Of a stretch of DNA of 5,146 bases, positions 1 to 4,970 are shown one piece after another. Location: assembly GCA_964642045.1 (NCBI GenBank), contig CAZXLZ010000071.1, positions 1 through 5,146 of the forward strand, written 5' to 3'. The notes under the pieces are model-generated. The model made no database searches. It worked only from the letters and a program-made list of their open reading frames with translations, and was not told the DNA's origin. How positions within the stretch are numbered: the stretch's first letter is position 1; the number at the start of each line of letters is the position of its first letter. Position numbers and translations under genes: made by a program. This DNA comes from RGIG5057 sp964642045 (GTDB lineage Bacteria > Bacillota > Clostridia > TANB77 > CAG-465).

Positions 1-325
1 CAGTAGGTCCAATAGGTCCAGTAGGACCAATATTACCAGTTAAACCTTGAATACCCTGAGGTCCAGTAGGTCCAGTAGCACCTGTTGCACCAGTTAGCCC
101 CTGAATACCCTGAGGCCCAGTAGGTCCAACTGGTCCAGTTACACCTTGGATACCTTGAACACCCTGAGGTCCAGTAGGTCCCATAGCTCCAGGTACACCT
201 TGAATACCTTGAACACCTTGAGGTCCTGTTGGCCCTATAATTGTACAGCAAGGTCTAGAAGTGCCTTGAGAGCAGCATCCAAAACTGCTATTATTGTTGT
301 TATTATTTGTATAATTACAATTCAT
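1..325 (-). CDS. Collagen-like protein, probable spore-surface (BclA-like) protein; N-terminal part only
   Basis: The frame opens at ATG 325-323 and reads without a stop for 108 codons to the window edge, so the C-terminus is missing. The SD AAGGAG (338-333) lies 7 nt upstream of the ATG. Residues 1-30 are a short head with six consecutive Asn (7-12) and five Cys (C3, C17-C18, C26-C27). From G31 onward every third residue is Gly. The triplets are mostly GPT, GPQ, GVQ, GIQ and GAT, arranged as an 18-residue superrepeat. There is no signal peptide. Gly-X-Y proteins rich in GPT/GAT in Clostridia and Bacillus are typically trimeric, Thr-glycosylated filaments of the exosporium, with a globular C-terminal trimerisation domain that would lie outside this window. 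The Cys pairs could crosslink the head to the spore surface; this is inference. It is transcribed divergently from the Ca2+-ATPase gene. The collagen nature is near certain; the spore location is less so. Confidence 0.93.
   Translation of the reverse strand, partial: MNCNYTNNNNNNSSFGCCSQGTSRPCCTIIGPTGPQGVQGIQGVPGAMGPTGPQGVQGIQGVTGPVGPTGPQGIQGLTGATGATGPTGPQGIQGLTGNIGPTGPIGPT
20..235 (-). repeat. Four tandem 54-bp units coding an 18-residue collagen superrepeat
   Basis: Read on the minus strand, the units are 235-182, 181-128, 127-74 and 73-20, and a fifth begins at 19. They correspond to residues 31-48, 49-66, 67-84 and 85-102. Every unit starts GPTGPQG(V/I)QG. The first two are nearly the same (GPTGPQGVQGIQGV), while units 3 and 4 share GPTGPQGIQGLTG. 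Many differences are synonymous (CCA/CCT, CAA/CAG, GGA/GGG), so the copies are old duplications, not a fresh expansion. Such arrays commonly vary in copy number between strains. Confidence 0.9.
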
Positions 326-340
326 TTTTAATCTCCTTAC

Positions 341-361
341 TAGATGACAAATTATCATCTA
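341..361. repeat. 7-bp perfect inverted repeat in the divergent promoter region
   Basis: TAGATGA (341-347) and TCATCTA (355-361) are perfect complements around a 7-nt centre. The dyad lies between the collagen gene's SD and its candidate -10 element. If transcription starts about 7 nt past that -10 (near 358), most of the first arm would not be transcribed. An operator then seems more likely than an mRNA hairpin. No regulator is recognised. Confidence 0.5.
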
Positions 362-364
362 TTT

Positions 365-373
365 TAGTATATG
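365..373 (-). promoter_or_regulatory. Candidate sigma-K/sigma-E-like -10 element for the collagen-like gene
   Basis: On the minus strand, 373-365 reads CATATACTA, an exact fit to the CATAnnnTA form of the -10 recognised by the mother-cell sigma factors. The start codon is 39 nt further on, a normal leader length. The -35 side is weak: AGCA occupies 393-390, about 16 nt upstream, where an AC or ATA would be expected. The same bases contain TATACT, so a poor sigma-A promoter is an alternative. The call fits spore-coat collagen-like genes but rests mainly on one short motif. Confidence 0.4.
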
Positions 374-402
374 TTTTTAAGGCCAAATTTGCTAATTATA
401 TA

Positions 403-431
403 TTGATTAAAATGAGTAAATATTGTATAAT
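403..431 (+). promoter_or_regulatory. Sigma-A-type promoter of the Ca2+-ATPase gene
   Basis: The -35 TTGATT (403-408) and the -10 TATAAT (426-431) are separated by exactly 17 nt. A start near 438 would give a leader of about 27 nt, including the SD GAGGAG (452-457), 7 nt before the ATG at 465. This points to vegetative expression of the ATPase operon, in contrast to the sporulation-type signal on the opposite strand. Confidence 0.75.
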
Positions 432-464
432 TTCTTTAATATTTGAGAAAAGAGGAGAGTATAT

Positions 465-3125
465 ATGAATGAAAAATGGTATTCATGTGCTGAAAAAGAA
501 TTAATAAAGAAGCTTGAGTCAAATACAAGAACTGGTATAACTGAAGCTGAAGTTGATAAAAGAATAAAGAAATATGGATTAAATAAGCTAAAAGAAGAAA
601 AGAAAAAGGGGATATTATTAAAGTTTTTTGGACAGTTTAAAGATATTATGATTATTATTTTAATAATCGCAGCAATCCTTTCAGCAGTTGTATCTATCAC
701 TAAAGGTGAATCCATGACAGATACAATTATAATCTTAGTAGTTGTATTTTTAAATGCTCTTCTTGGAGTTATGCAGGAAAATAAAGCTGAAAAGGCGATA
801 GATGCATTAAAGAAGATGTCCTCTCAAAAGATTAAGGTAAAAAGAGAGTCAAAAGTTCAAAGTGTAGATGTAGAAGAACTAGTTCCTGGTGATATAGTTT
901 TAGTAGAGGCTGGAGATTATATACCAGCTGATATGAGAATAATAGAAAATCATAGCTTAAGGGCAGAAGAATCACCACTTACAGGTGAATCTGCAGCAGT
1001 TGATAAAGAAGATAAAACTTTTGGAGAAAATGAGAAAGTACCACTAGCTGAAAGAACAAACATGCTTTATTCTGGAAGTAGTATTGTATATGGAAGAGGA
1101 GTTGCTATAGTTGTCGAAACAGGTATGAATACAGAGCTTGGCAAGATAGCAAAGGCAATTACAGATATGAAAGCAGAAGTAACACCACTTCAAAAGAAGA
1201 TGAATGAAATAAGCAAAATGCTTAGCGTTATAGTAGTAATGATAGCTATCGTAATGGTAGTTATGGGAATAATTCAAGGAAAGGCACTTCTAGATGTATT
1301 TATGCTTGCTATAGCACTTGCAGTTGCAGCAATACCAGAAGGGCTTGCTACAGTAATAACTATAACTCTTGCAACTGGTGTACAGAAAATGGCAAAAAAG
1401 AAGAGTATTATAAGGAAGATGTCAGCTGTAGAGGCTTTGGGTTCAACTGAAGTAATTTGCTCAGATAAAACAGGTACATTAACTCAAAATAAAATGACAG
1501 TTAGAAAAATATATTATGATATGACTCTTTTAGATGTAACAAATACTATTCCAGTAAATGATATATCAATGCTAACCAAAATAATGACTCTTTGCAATGA
1601 TACAAATGTGTCAAAAGAAAATGGAGAAAGAAAGCTTTTAGGCGATCCAACAGAAACAGCTCTTATATCTTTTTCAGAAAAATTAAATGTCTTCAAAGAA
1701 GAATATGATAGACTGTACGATAGAGTAGATGAAGTTCCTTTTGATTCAGAAAGAAAGCTTATGACTACTGTAAACAAAATGGATAAGAATTATTTGGTAT
1801 CTACAAAAGGCGCAATAGAAAGTGTACTTGATAGATGTACACATATATTTATAGATGGAAAAGTAAGAGAAATTACTAACAAAGATAAAGAAGAAATAAT
1901 AAATACAAATATTGAGATGGCAAAAGAAGCACTTAGAGTTTTAGGATATGCATATAAATACTTAGAAAAAACAGGTAATGATAATAATAGTAAAAAAGAA
2001 AATCTAGAATCAGATCTCATATTTGTTGGTATGACTGGTATGATAGATCCTCCAAGAAAAGAAGTAAAGGATGCAGTAAAGGAGTGCTATGGTGCTGGCA
2101 TGATACCAGTTATGATAACTGGCGATAACATAGATACAGCATCTGCTATAGCAAAAGAACTTGGCATATTAACAGATGGATTTGAAGCAGTTACTGGGAC
2201 TGATGTTGATAATATGACTGATGATGAGTTAATTAAAAGAGTAAATAAAATAAGAGTATATGCTAGAGTATCTCCAGATAATAAGATAAGGATTGTAAAG
2301 GCTTGGAAAGCAAATGGAAGAACTGTTGCTATGACTGGTGATGGTGTAAATGATGCACCAGCTCTAAAAGGCGCAGATATCGGAGTAGGTATGGGAATTA
2401 CAGGTACAGAAGTATCAAAAAGTGTATCTAGTATGGTTTTATCTGATGATAACTTTGCAACTATAGTTGTAGCTGTTAAAGAGGGCAGAAGGATATATAC
2501 AAATATTCAAAATGTAATAACATATCTTCTTGCTTCTAATATAGCTGAAGTAATAATAATATTCTTTGCTACATTATTTAACAAAATGTTATTACTTCCA
2601 ATACAAATATTATGGATAAATTTAATAAGTGATACAATTCCAGCGATTGCTCTTGGATTTGAAAAAGAAGAAAAAGGAATAATGAAACAAAAACCTAGAA
2701 GTTCTAAAGAAAAGTTCTTTAATAATTTCATGGTACTTAGAATAATAATTCCAGCTATTATAAAATCTATGGCGATATTTGCAGTGTACTATATAGGAGT
2801 AAGAAATTATGGAGAAAAAGTTGCTTCATCAGCAGTATTCTTTACACTTGCGGTTATAGAAATTACATTTGCATTTATATGCAGGTCAGATAAACATACA
2901 GTATTTAAAATTGGTATTTTTAGTAATATATCTATGTTTTTGTGCGTTGTAGGAACGCTTATTGCCCAAATCTTGGTAATGTCTTTTAATATAACAAGAG
3001 ACTGGCTTAATATAGAAAAAATAGGTATGGAAATGTATAAATATATTGCCATAATAATTGCTATTTCACTTGTTATGTTAGAGATAACAAAAGTTGTACT
3101 TGCTAAAATATTTAAGAAATCGTAA
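465..3125 (+). CDS. P-type Ca2+-transporting ATPase (P2A, SERCA/PMCA-like), 886 aa
   Basis: This membrane pump uses ATP to move Ca2+ out of the cytosol. The length is usual for bacterial P2A pumps, and the start is supported by GAGGAG 7 nt upstream. Domains in order: N-terminal cation-ATPase segment; M1-M2 (about 59-105); actuator domain with TGES 173-176; M3-M4 (about 253-302) with VAAIPEGL 287-294; phosphorylation site DKTGT, Asp334; nucleotide-binding domain with Lys448 in KGA; TGD 552-554; hinge TGDGVND 624-630 (Asp626, Asp630); and M5-M10 (about 685-880). Residues matching SERCA Ca2+ ligands are all present: V287, A288, I290 and E292 in M4; N692 and E695 in M5; N719, S722 (Thr in SERCA) and D723 in M6; and E799 in M8. 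No C-terminal calmodulin-type regulatory extension is seen. B. subtilis YloB, a relative, is made in sporulation and affects spores, but a simple calcium-efflux role is equally possible here. Ca2+ is favoured over Mn2+ or Na+/K+ on these ligands. Confidence 0.96.
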   Translation: MNEKWYSCAEKELIKKLESNTRTGITEAEVDKRIKKYGLNKLKEEKKKGILLKFFGQFKDIMIIILIIAAILSAVVSITKGESMTDTIIILVVVFLNALLGVMQENKAEKAIDALKKMSSQKIKVKRESKVQSVDVEELVPGDIVLVEAGDYIPADMRIIENHSLRAEESPLTGESAAVDKEDKTFGENEKVPLAERTNMLYSGSSIVYGRGVAIVVETGMNTELGKIAKAITDMKAEVTPLQKKMNEISKMLSVIVVMIAIVMVVMGIIQGKALLDVFMLAIALAVAAIPEGLATVITITLATGVQKMAKKKSIIRKMSAVEALGSTEVICSDKTGTLTQNKMTVRKIYYDMTLLDVTNTIPVNDISMLTKIMTLCNDTNVSKENGERKLLGDPTETALISFSEKLNVFKEEYDRLYDRVDEVPFDSERKLMTTVNKMDKNYLVSTKGAIESVLDRCTHIFIDGKVREITNKDKEEIINTNIEMAKEALRVLGYAYKYLEKTGNDNNSKKENLESDLIFVGMTGMIDPPRKEVKDAVKECYGAGMIPVMITGDNIDTASAIAKELGILTDGFEAVTGTDVDNMTDDELIKRVNKIRVYARVSPDNKIRIVKAWKANGRTVAMTGDGVNDAPALKGADIGVGMGITGTEVSKSVSSMVLSDDNFATIVVAVKEGRRIYTNIQNVITYLLASNIAEVIIIFFATLFNKMLLLPIQILWINLISDTIPAIALGFEKEEKGIMKQKPRSSKEKFFNNFMVLRIIIPAIIKSMAIFAVYYIGVRNYGEKVASSAVFFTLAVIEITFAFICRSDKHTVFKIGIFSNISMFLCVVGTLIAQILVMSFNITRDWLNIEKIGMEMYKYIAIIIAISLVMLEITKVVLAKIFKKS

Positions 3126-3139
3126 TAATATAATCATTT

Positions 3140-3176
3140 AAACATACAATTACTTGTAAGAGGTGATTGTATGTTT
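3140..3176 (+). promoter_or_regulatory. Hairpin sequestering the SD and start codon of the rhodanese gene
   Basis: AAACATACAAT (3140-3150) is perfectly complementary to ATTGTATGTTT (3166-3176). The bases between can continue pairing in RNA: 3151-3155 (UACUU) with 3161-3165 (AGGUG), including two G-U pairs, leaving the loop GUAAG (3156-3160). The full stem is 16 bp. It buries almost the whole SD GAGGTGAT (3160-3167) and the ATG (3171-3173). The ATPase stop codon ends at 3125, so a terminating ribosome would sit close to the base of the stem. A run TTTTCTTT (3174-3181) overlaps the 3' arm, so a weak terminator or attenuator is an alternative. The structure is seen directly; its role is inferred. 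Confidence 0.65.
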
Positions 3177-3572
3177 TCTTTAAATAAAATTGCTTGGAAT
3201 ATAAAAAGAATGCTTGGAGTAAATAATCAAAATGGATATAACGTTAGATGTATATATAAGGTGCTAGAAGGTGATATGATAAAGCAGTTTATAGAAAATA
3301 CACAAAATATAGTTTTAGATGTAAGGCAAGAAGATGAATTTGATAGTATGCATATTAAAAATGCAATGAATATACCTGTAAATAAAATAGATAGTACAAT
3401 ATATAATATAATTCCAGATAAAAGGACTCCAATACTTGTGTATTGTGCAACTGGTGAAAGAAGCAATTATGCAATATGTAGATTAAATAATTTAGGATAT
3501 GTTAATCTTCATATATGGGGAAATGGAGGAATAAATACTTTAACTGTTAGAGATATTATACAGTATAAATAG
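3171..3572 (+). CDS. Rhodanese-like single-domain sulfurtransferase, 133 aa
   Basis: Rhodaneses carry sulfane sulfur on an active-site Cys as a persulfide and pass it to cyanide, thiols or partner proteins. The domain spans about residues 25-130. It shows the early VLDVRQEDEF strand-turn (48-57; D50, R52), HIKNAMNIP (61-69), the strand PILVYC, and the active loop CATGERS (92-98) with Cys92, Gly95 and Arg97 in the CxxGxR form. LNNLGYVNLHIWGNGG (105-120) matches the usual C-terminal end. Cys92 is present, so it should be catalytic. There is no signal peptide or membrane span. Residues 1-20 (with FSLNKIAWNIKRMLGV) form an extra amphipathic stretch before the domain. It begins 45 nt after the ATPase gene on the same strand with no clear promoter between, so it is probably co-transcribed. 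Initiation may be controlled by the hairpin over its start. A shorter form could begin at ATG 3276. Confidence 0.9.
   Translation: MFSLNKIAWNIKRMLGVNNQNGYNVRCIYKVLEGDMIKQFIENTQNIVLDVRQEDEFDSMHIKNAMNIPVNKIDSTIYNIIPDKRTPILVYCATGERSNYAICRLNNLGYVNLHIWGNGGINTLTVRDIIQYK
3267..3278 (+). promoter_or_regulatory. Possible internal SD and alternative start within the rhodanese gene
   Basis: GAAGGTGAT (3267-3275) is followed at once by an in-frame ATG (3276-3278, Met36). AAGGTGAT is a strong match to the 16S 3' end, though the spacing is short. Starting here would give a 98-aa protein that keeps DVR and the CATGERS loop but loses the amphipathic N-terminus and the first part of the domain. This site lies outside the hairpin that masks the upstream start. 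Confidence 0.35.
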
Positions 3573-3573
3573 A

Positions 3574-3600
3574 ATGTTACATTAATATTACATGTTACAT
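3574..3600. repeat. Direct repeat of ATGTTACAT, two copies 18 bp apart
   Basis: ATGTTACAT occurs at 3574-3582 and again at 3592-3600, just after the rhodanese stop codon. The gap includes the palindrome TAATATTA (3583-3590). An inverted copy lies at 3738-3746. The spacing and the third copy at a promoter suggest binding sites for one regulator, but none is recognised. Confidence 0.45.
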
Positions 3601-3711
3601 AGACTGATAATTATACTAATTCGCACAAATATTTCAAAAATACTACTTTAATATTGTAAACTAGATGGTATGAAACTGCATTTTATATAGTTTTAATGTA
3701 AAAATATTAAT

Positions 3712-3740
3712 TTGAACAGTATACTTGATATATATATAAT
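3712..3740 (+). promoter_or_regulatory. Sigma-A-type promoter for the acidic-protein gene
   Basis: The -35 TTGAAC (3712-3717) and the consensus -10 TATAAT (3735-3740) are spaced by 17 nt. A start near 3747 gives an unusually long leader of about 130 nt before the ATG at 3876. Confidence 0.65.
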
Positions 3741-3746
3741 GTAACA
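3738..3746. repeat. Inverted copy of TGTTACATT at the promoter start region
   Basis: AATGTAACA (3738-3746) is the exact reverse complement of TGTTACATT at 3575-3583. It overlaps the last bases of the -10 and reaches the predicted transcription start, a usual place for a repressor operator. AT-rich sequence raises the chance that a 9-mer recurs, so the call is tentative. Confidence 0.4.
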
Positions 3747-3776
3747 AAAATGATATAAAAAAACATAAAACCATTA

Positions 3777-3805
3777 TTGCTTTTTTTTTTCATATATACT
3801 AAAAT
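3777..3805 (+). promoter_or_regulatory. Possible second promoter with a T10 tract in its spacer
   Basis: TTGCTT (3777-3782) and TAAAAT (3800-3805) are 17 nt apart. Both boxes are weaker than those of the promoter at 3712-3740. Eight of the ten Ts at 3781-3790 fall in the spacer and two complete the -35. CATATATACTAAAAT (3791-3805) also resembles the collagen gene's -10 region, sharing ATACTAAAAT, so a sporulation-type sigma factor is another possibility. Confidence 0.3.
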
Positions 3806-3838
3806 CTATATAGAGGTTTAAGAGGCCGATTATATAGA
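3805..3838 (+). repeat. Leader dyad upstream of the acidic-protein gene
   Basis: TCTATATA (3805-3812) and TATATAGA (3831-3838) are perfect inverted arms around 18 nt. Because CTATATAG is itself palindromic, TATATAGAG is also a direct repeat 24 bp apart (3807-3815, 3831-3839). The loop holds two AGAGG runs (3812-3816, 3821-3825) that look like SDs but lead to no good ATG. The role is unknown. Confidence 0.35.
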
Positions 3839-3875
3839 GTTGATATATGAAAAACAAAAGAGGGTGTTTTAATTT

Positions 3876-4784
3876 ATGTTTGAATTTTGGAAAAATGAAT
3901 GGCAACTATTTATGGATGACTTAGCATCTATAAAAGATGGATTTCTTAGAATATTTGGTATAAAGAAGGATGATACACTGATGCTTAATTCTTCTTTGGA
4001 CGAATTTTCTAATGAAACTTTAGAAGAGCAAGCTGAAAATGCTGATAGTATGCCATCTACAACTATGGCAGATGTTATGCCAGAAGTTAAATATGAAGAA
4101 GATGCAGTTGATAATAAGGTTACAGCATATTTTGGTGAGGATATAGCATCTCTTAGAGAAAATGTAAGTGGAGAGAAAACTCAGCATGAAGTATTAAGGG
4201 AATATGCTCAGTACTTTAAACCATATAATGCTGAGTATGAAATGTGCAATAGTGCTTTCCAAAAATATTATGATAGACATGCGCTAAAAATTGCAACAAA
4301 TGAAATTCCAGTTGAACAATTAAGAATAGTTCAAAATAATGTGGACATTTTCATAAGTGGTCAAGAAGTATTTGGTGAAGATGGTCAGTTTATTGATTCA
4401 AGAGTAGATTCAATATTTGAAAAAGTAGGTGTTGATCAAATAAATAAAATGGTTGGCATACTTCATGACAGCGATGGAGAGGGTATAAACGTTCAAGGTG
4501 AGAGATTATTTGCAGAGTCTATACACTATATGGTAGATAATGGAATAAAATTAGAAAAAGATGGAGATTTAATTAAACCTATAAAGACTGTTTTAGAGGA
4601 TAAATTAAATGAAGTTCATACTAGCCTTAGAAATCATGAAGATTGGAATGAAGAATATCAGCAATTACTTTCAGATGAAAGAAAATATTTATATGCACTA
4701 AATAGAATAGAGCAGTATGAAACAGAGCAAAGAATATCAGAGTTTGAACAAAAACTTTCTGAACTTGATGTTAATATGGATTAA
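3876..4784 (+). CDS. Acidic helix-rich protein of unknown function, 302 aa
   Basis: I do not recognise this family. The SD-like GAGGGTG (3860-3866) precedes the ATG at a slightly long spacing. The protein has about 65 Asp/Glu against about 30 Lys/Arg, so it is strongly acidic, and it has no signal peptide or membrane span. Residues 1-32 form an aromatic, amphipathic head (FEFWKNEWQLF, then GFLRIFGIKK). Residues about 35-85 are Ser/Glu/Met/Ala-rich and look disordered. Residues 100-220 are a mixed, probably folded core with one Cys (C124). It includes DSDGEGINVQGE (198-209), which resembles an EF-hand loop at positions 1, 3, 6 and 12, though the flanking helices fit poorly. Residues about 225-300 are highly charged and should form long helices or a coiled coil. 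It has its own promoter region and a terminator directly behind, so it is monocistronic. A cytosolic structural or adaptor role would be a guess. Confidence 0.85.
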   Translation: MFEFWKNEWQLFMDDLASIKDGFLRIFGIKKDDTLMLNSSLDEFSNETLEEQAENADSMPSTTMADVMPEVKYEEDAVDNKVTAYFGEDIASLRENVSGEKTQHEVLREYAQYFKPYNAEYEMCNSAFQKYYDRHALKIATNEIPVEQLRIVQNNVDIFISGQEVFGEDGQFIDSRVDSIFEKVGVDQINKMVGILHDSDGEGINVQGERLFAESIHYMVDNGIKLEKDGDLIKPIKTVLEDKLNEVHTSLRNHEDWNEEYQQLLSDERKYLYALNRIEQYETEQRISEFEQKLSELDVNMD

Positions 4785-4791
4785 TTAAGAT

Positions 4792-4826
4792 AACCCAAAT
4801 TATGTATGTAATTTGGGTTGTTTTTT
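4792..4826 (+). terminator. Intrinsic terminator after the acidic-protein gene
   Basis: AACCCAAATTA (4792-4802) and TAATTTGGGTT (4809-4819) form a perfect 11-bp stem with the 6-nt loop TGTATG. G and six Ts (4821-4826) follow. It begins 8 nt after the stop codon and closes the single-gene unit. Confidence 0.93.
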
Positions 4827-4906
4827 ATCATAAATTTATAATTGTGCTTCAAACAAAAATAGAATATATGTTATAGTATGTCTATAAAATTTACATATAT
4901 TTTATT

Positions 4907-4926
4907 GAAATTTACTGTACAATTTC
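4907..4926. repeat. GAAATT-N8-AATTTC dyad over a candidate -35
   Basis: GAAATT (4907-4912) and AATTTC (4921-4926) form a 6-bp inverted repeat. Its centre covers the candidate -35 TGTACA (4916-4921) of the lipoprotein gene. Its position suits an operator, but it is short and AT-rich. Confidence 0.3.
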
Positions 4927-4944
4927 TAATCTATATTATATAAT
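4916..4944 (+). promoter_or_regulatory. Candidate promoter of the lipoprotein-like gene
   Basis: TGTACA (4916-4921; four of six bases match TTGACA) and TATAAT (4939-4944) are 17 nt apart. A start near 4951 would give a leader of about 65 nt. Other -10-like runs (TATAAC 4971-4976, TATAAT 4995-5000) lack a good -35 at proper spacing or lie too near the SD. Confidence 0.45.
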
Positions 4945-4959
4945 TTGACGTTTTTTGAC
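4944..4959 (+). repeat. Two TTTGAC direct repeats one helical turn apart
   Basis: TTTGAC occurs at 4944-4949 and 4954-4959, a 10-bp period. Such half-site spacing is common for OmpR/PhoB-family response regulators. It sits next to the predicted start of the lipoprotein transcript. With only two 6-bp copies, chance is possible. Confidence 0.3.
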
Positions 4960-4970
4960 TATCGATTAGT

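Larger units (their letters stand above)
3573..3875. other. 303-nt AT-rich intergenic region between the rhodanese and acidic-protein genes
   Basis: No coding gene is seen here. The first part (3574-3600) holds a direct repeat of ATGTTACAT. A promoter follows at 3712-3740, then an A7 tract (3757-3763), a T10 tract (3781-3790), and a leader with a CTATATA/TATATAG dyad. No GC-rich stem followed by a T-run is found after the rhodanese stop, so where the ATPase-rhodanese transcript ends is not evident. No known riboswitch class is recognised. Confidence 0.7.

Noticed and set aside
1..240. Regularly spaced repeats that could be read as a CRISPR or satellite array
   Set aside because: The period is exactly 54 bp (18 codons), the units are degenerate at wobble positions, and the minus frame reads as an unbroken Gly-X-Y collagen domain with an SD and ATG.
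33..331. Open frames on either strand (33-251 minus; 146-331 plus) overlapping the collagen-like gene
   Set aside because: They are out-of-frame readings of the collagen repeat, giving low-complexity Ser/Arg/Tyr/Thr strings, and neither has a convincing SD.
1044..3052. Several minus-strand open frames of 74-87 codons inside the ATPase gene
   Set aside because: The plus-strand ATPase is intact with all its motifs. The minus frames are antisense readings with no SD or domain.
3140..3182. The rhodanese-start hairpin as a plain ATPase terminator
   Set aside because: The stem is AT-rich with two G-U pairs, its T-run is interrupted by C, and it contains the SD and ATG of an intact gene. A regulatory role fits better, though partial termination is not excluded.
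3757..3790. A7 and T10 tracts read as a terminator
   Set aside because: The possible stem is almost all A-U with a mismatch near its loop and no GC-rich core. It also lies downstream of a promoter without a gene before it.
3847..3924. 25-codon open frame starting at ATG 3847 and overlapping the 302-aa gene
   Set aside because: It has only a weak SD, has no recognisable peptide features, and uses the real gene's SD region as coding sequence. A chance frame is more likely.
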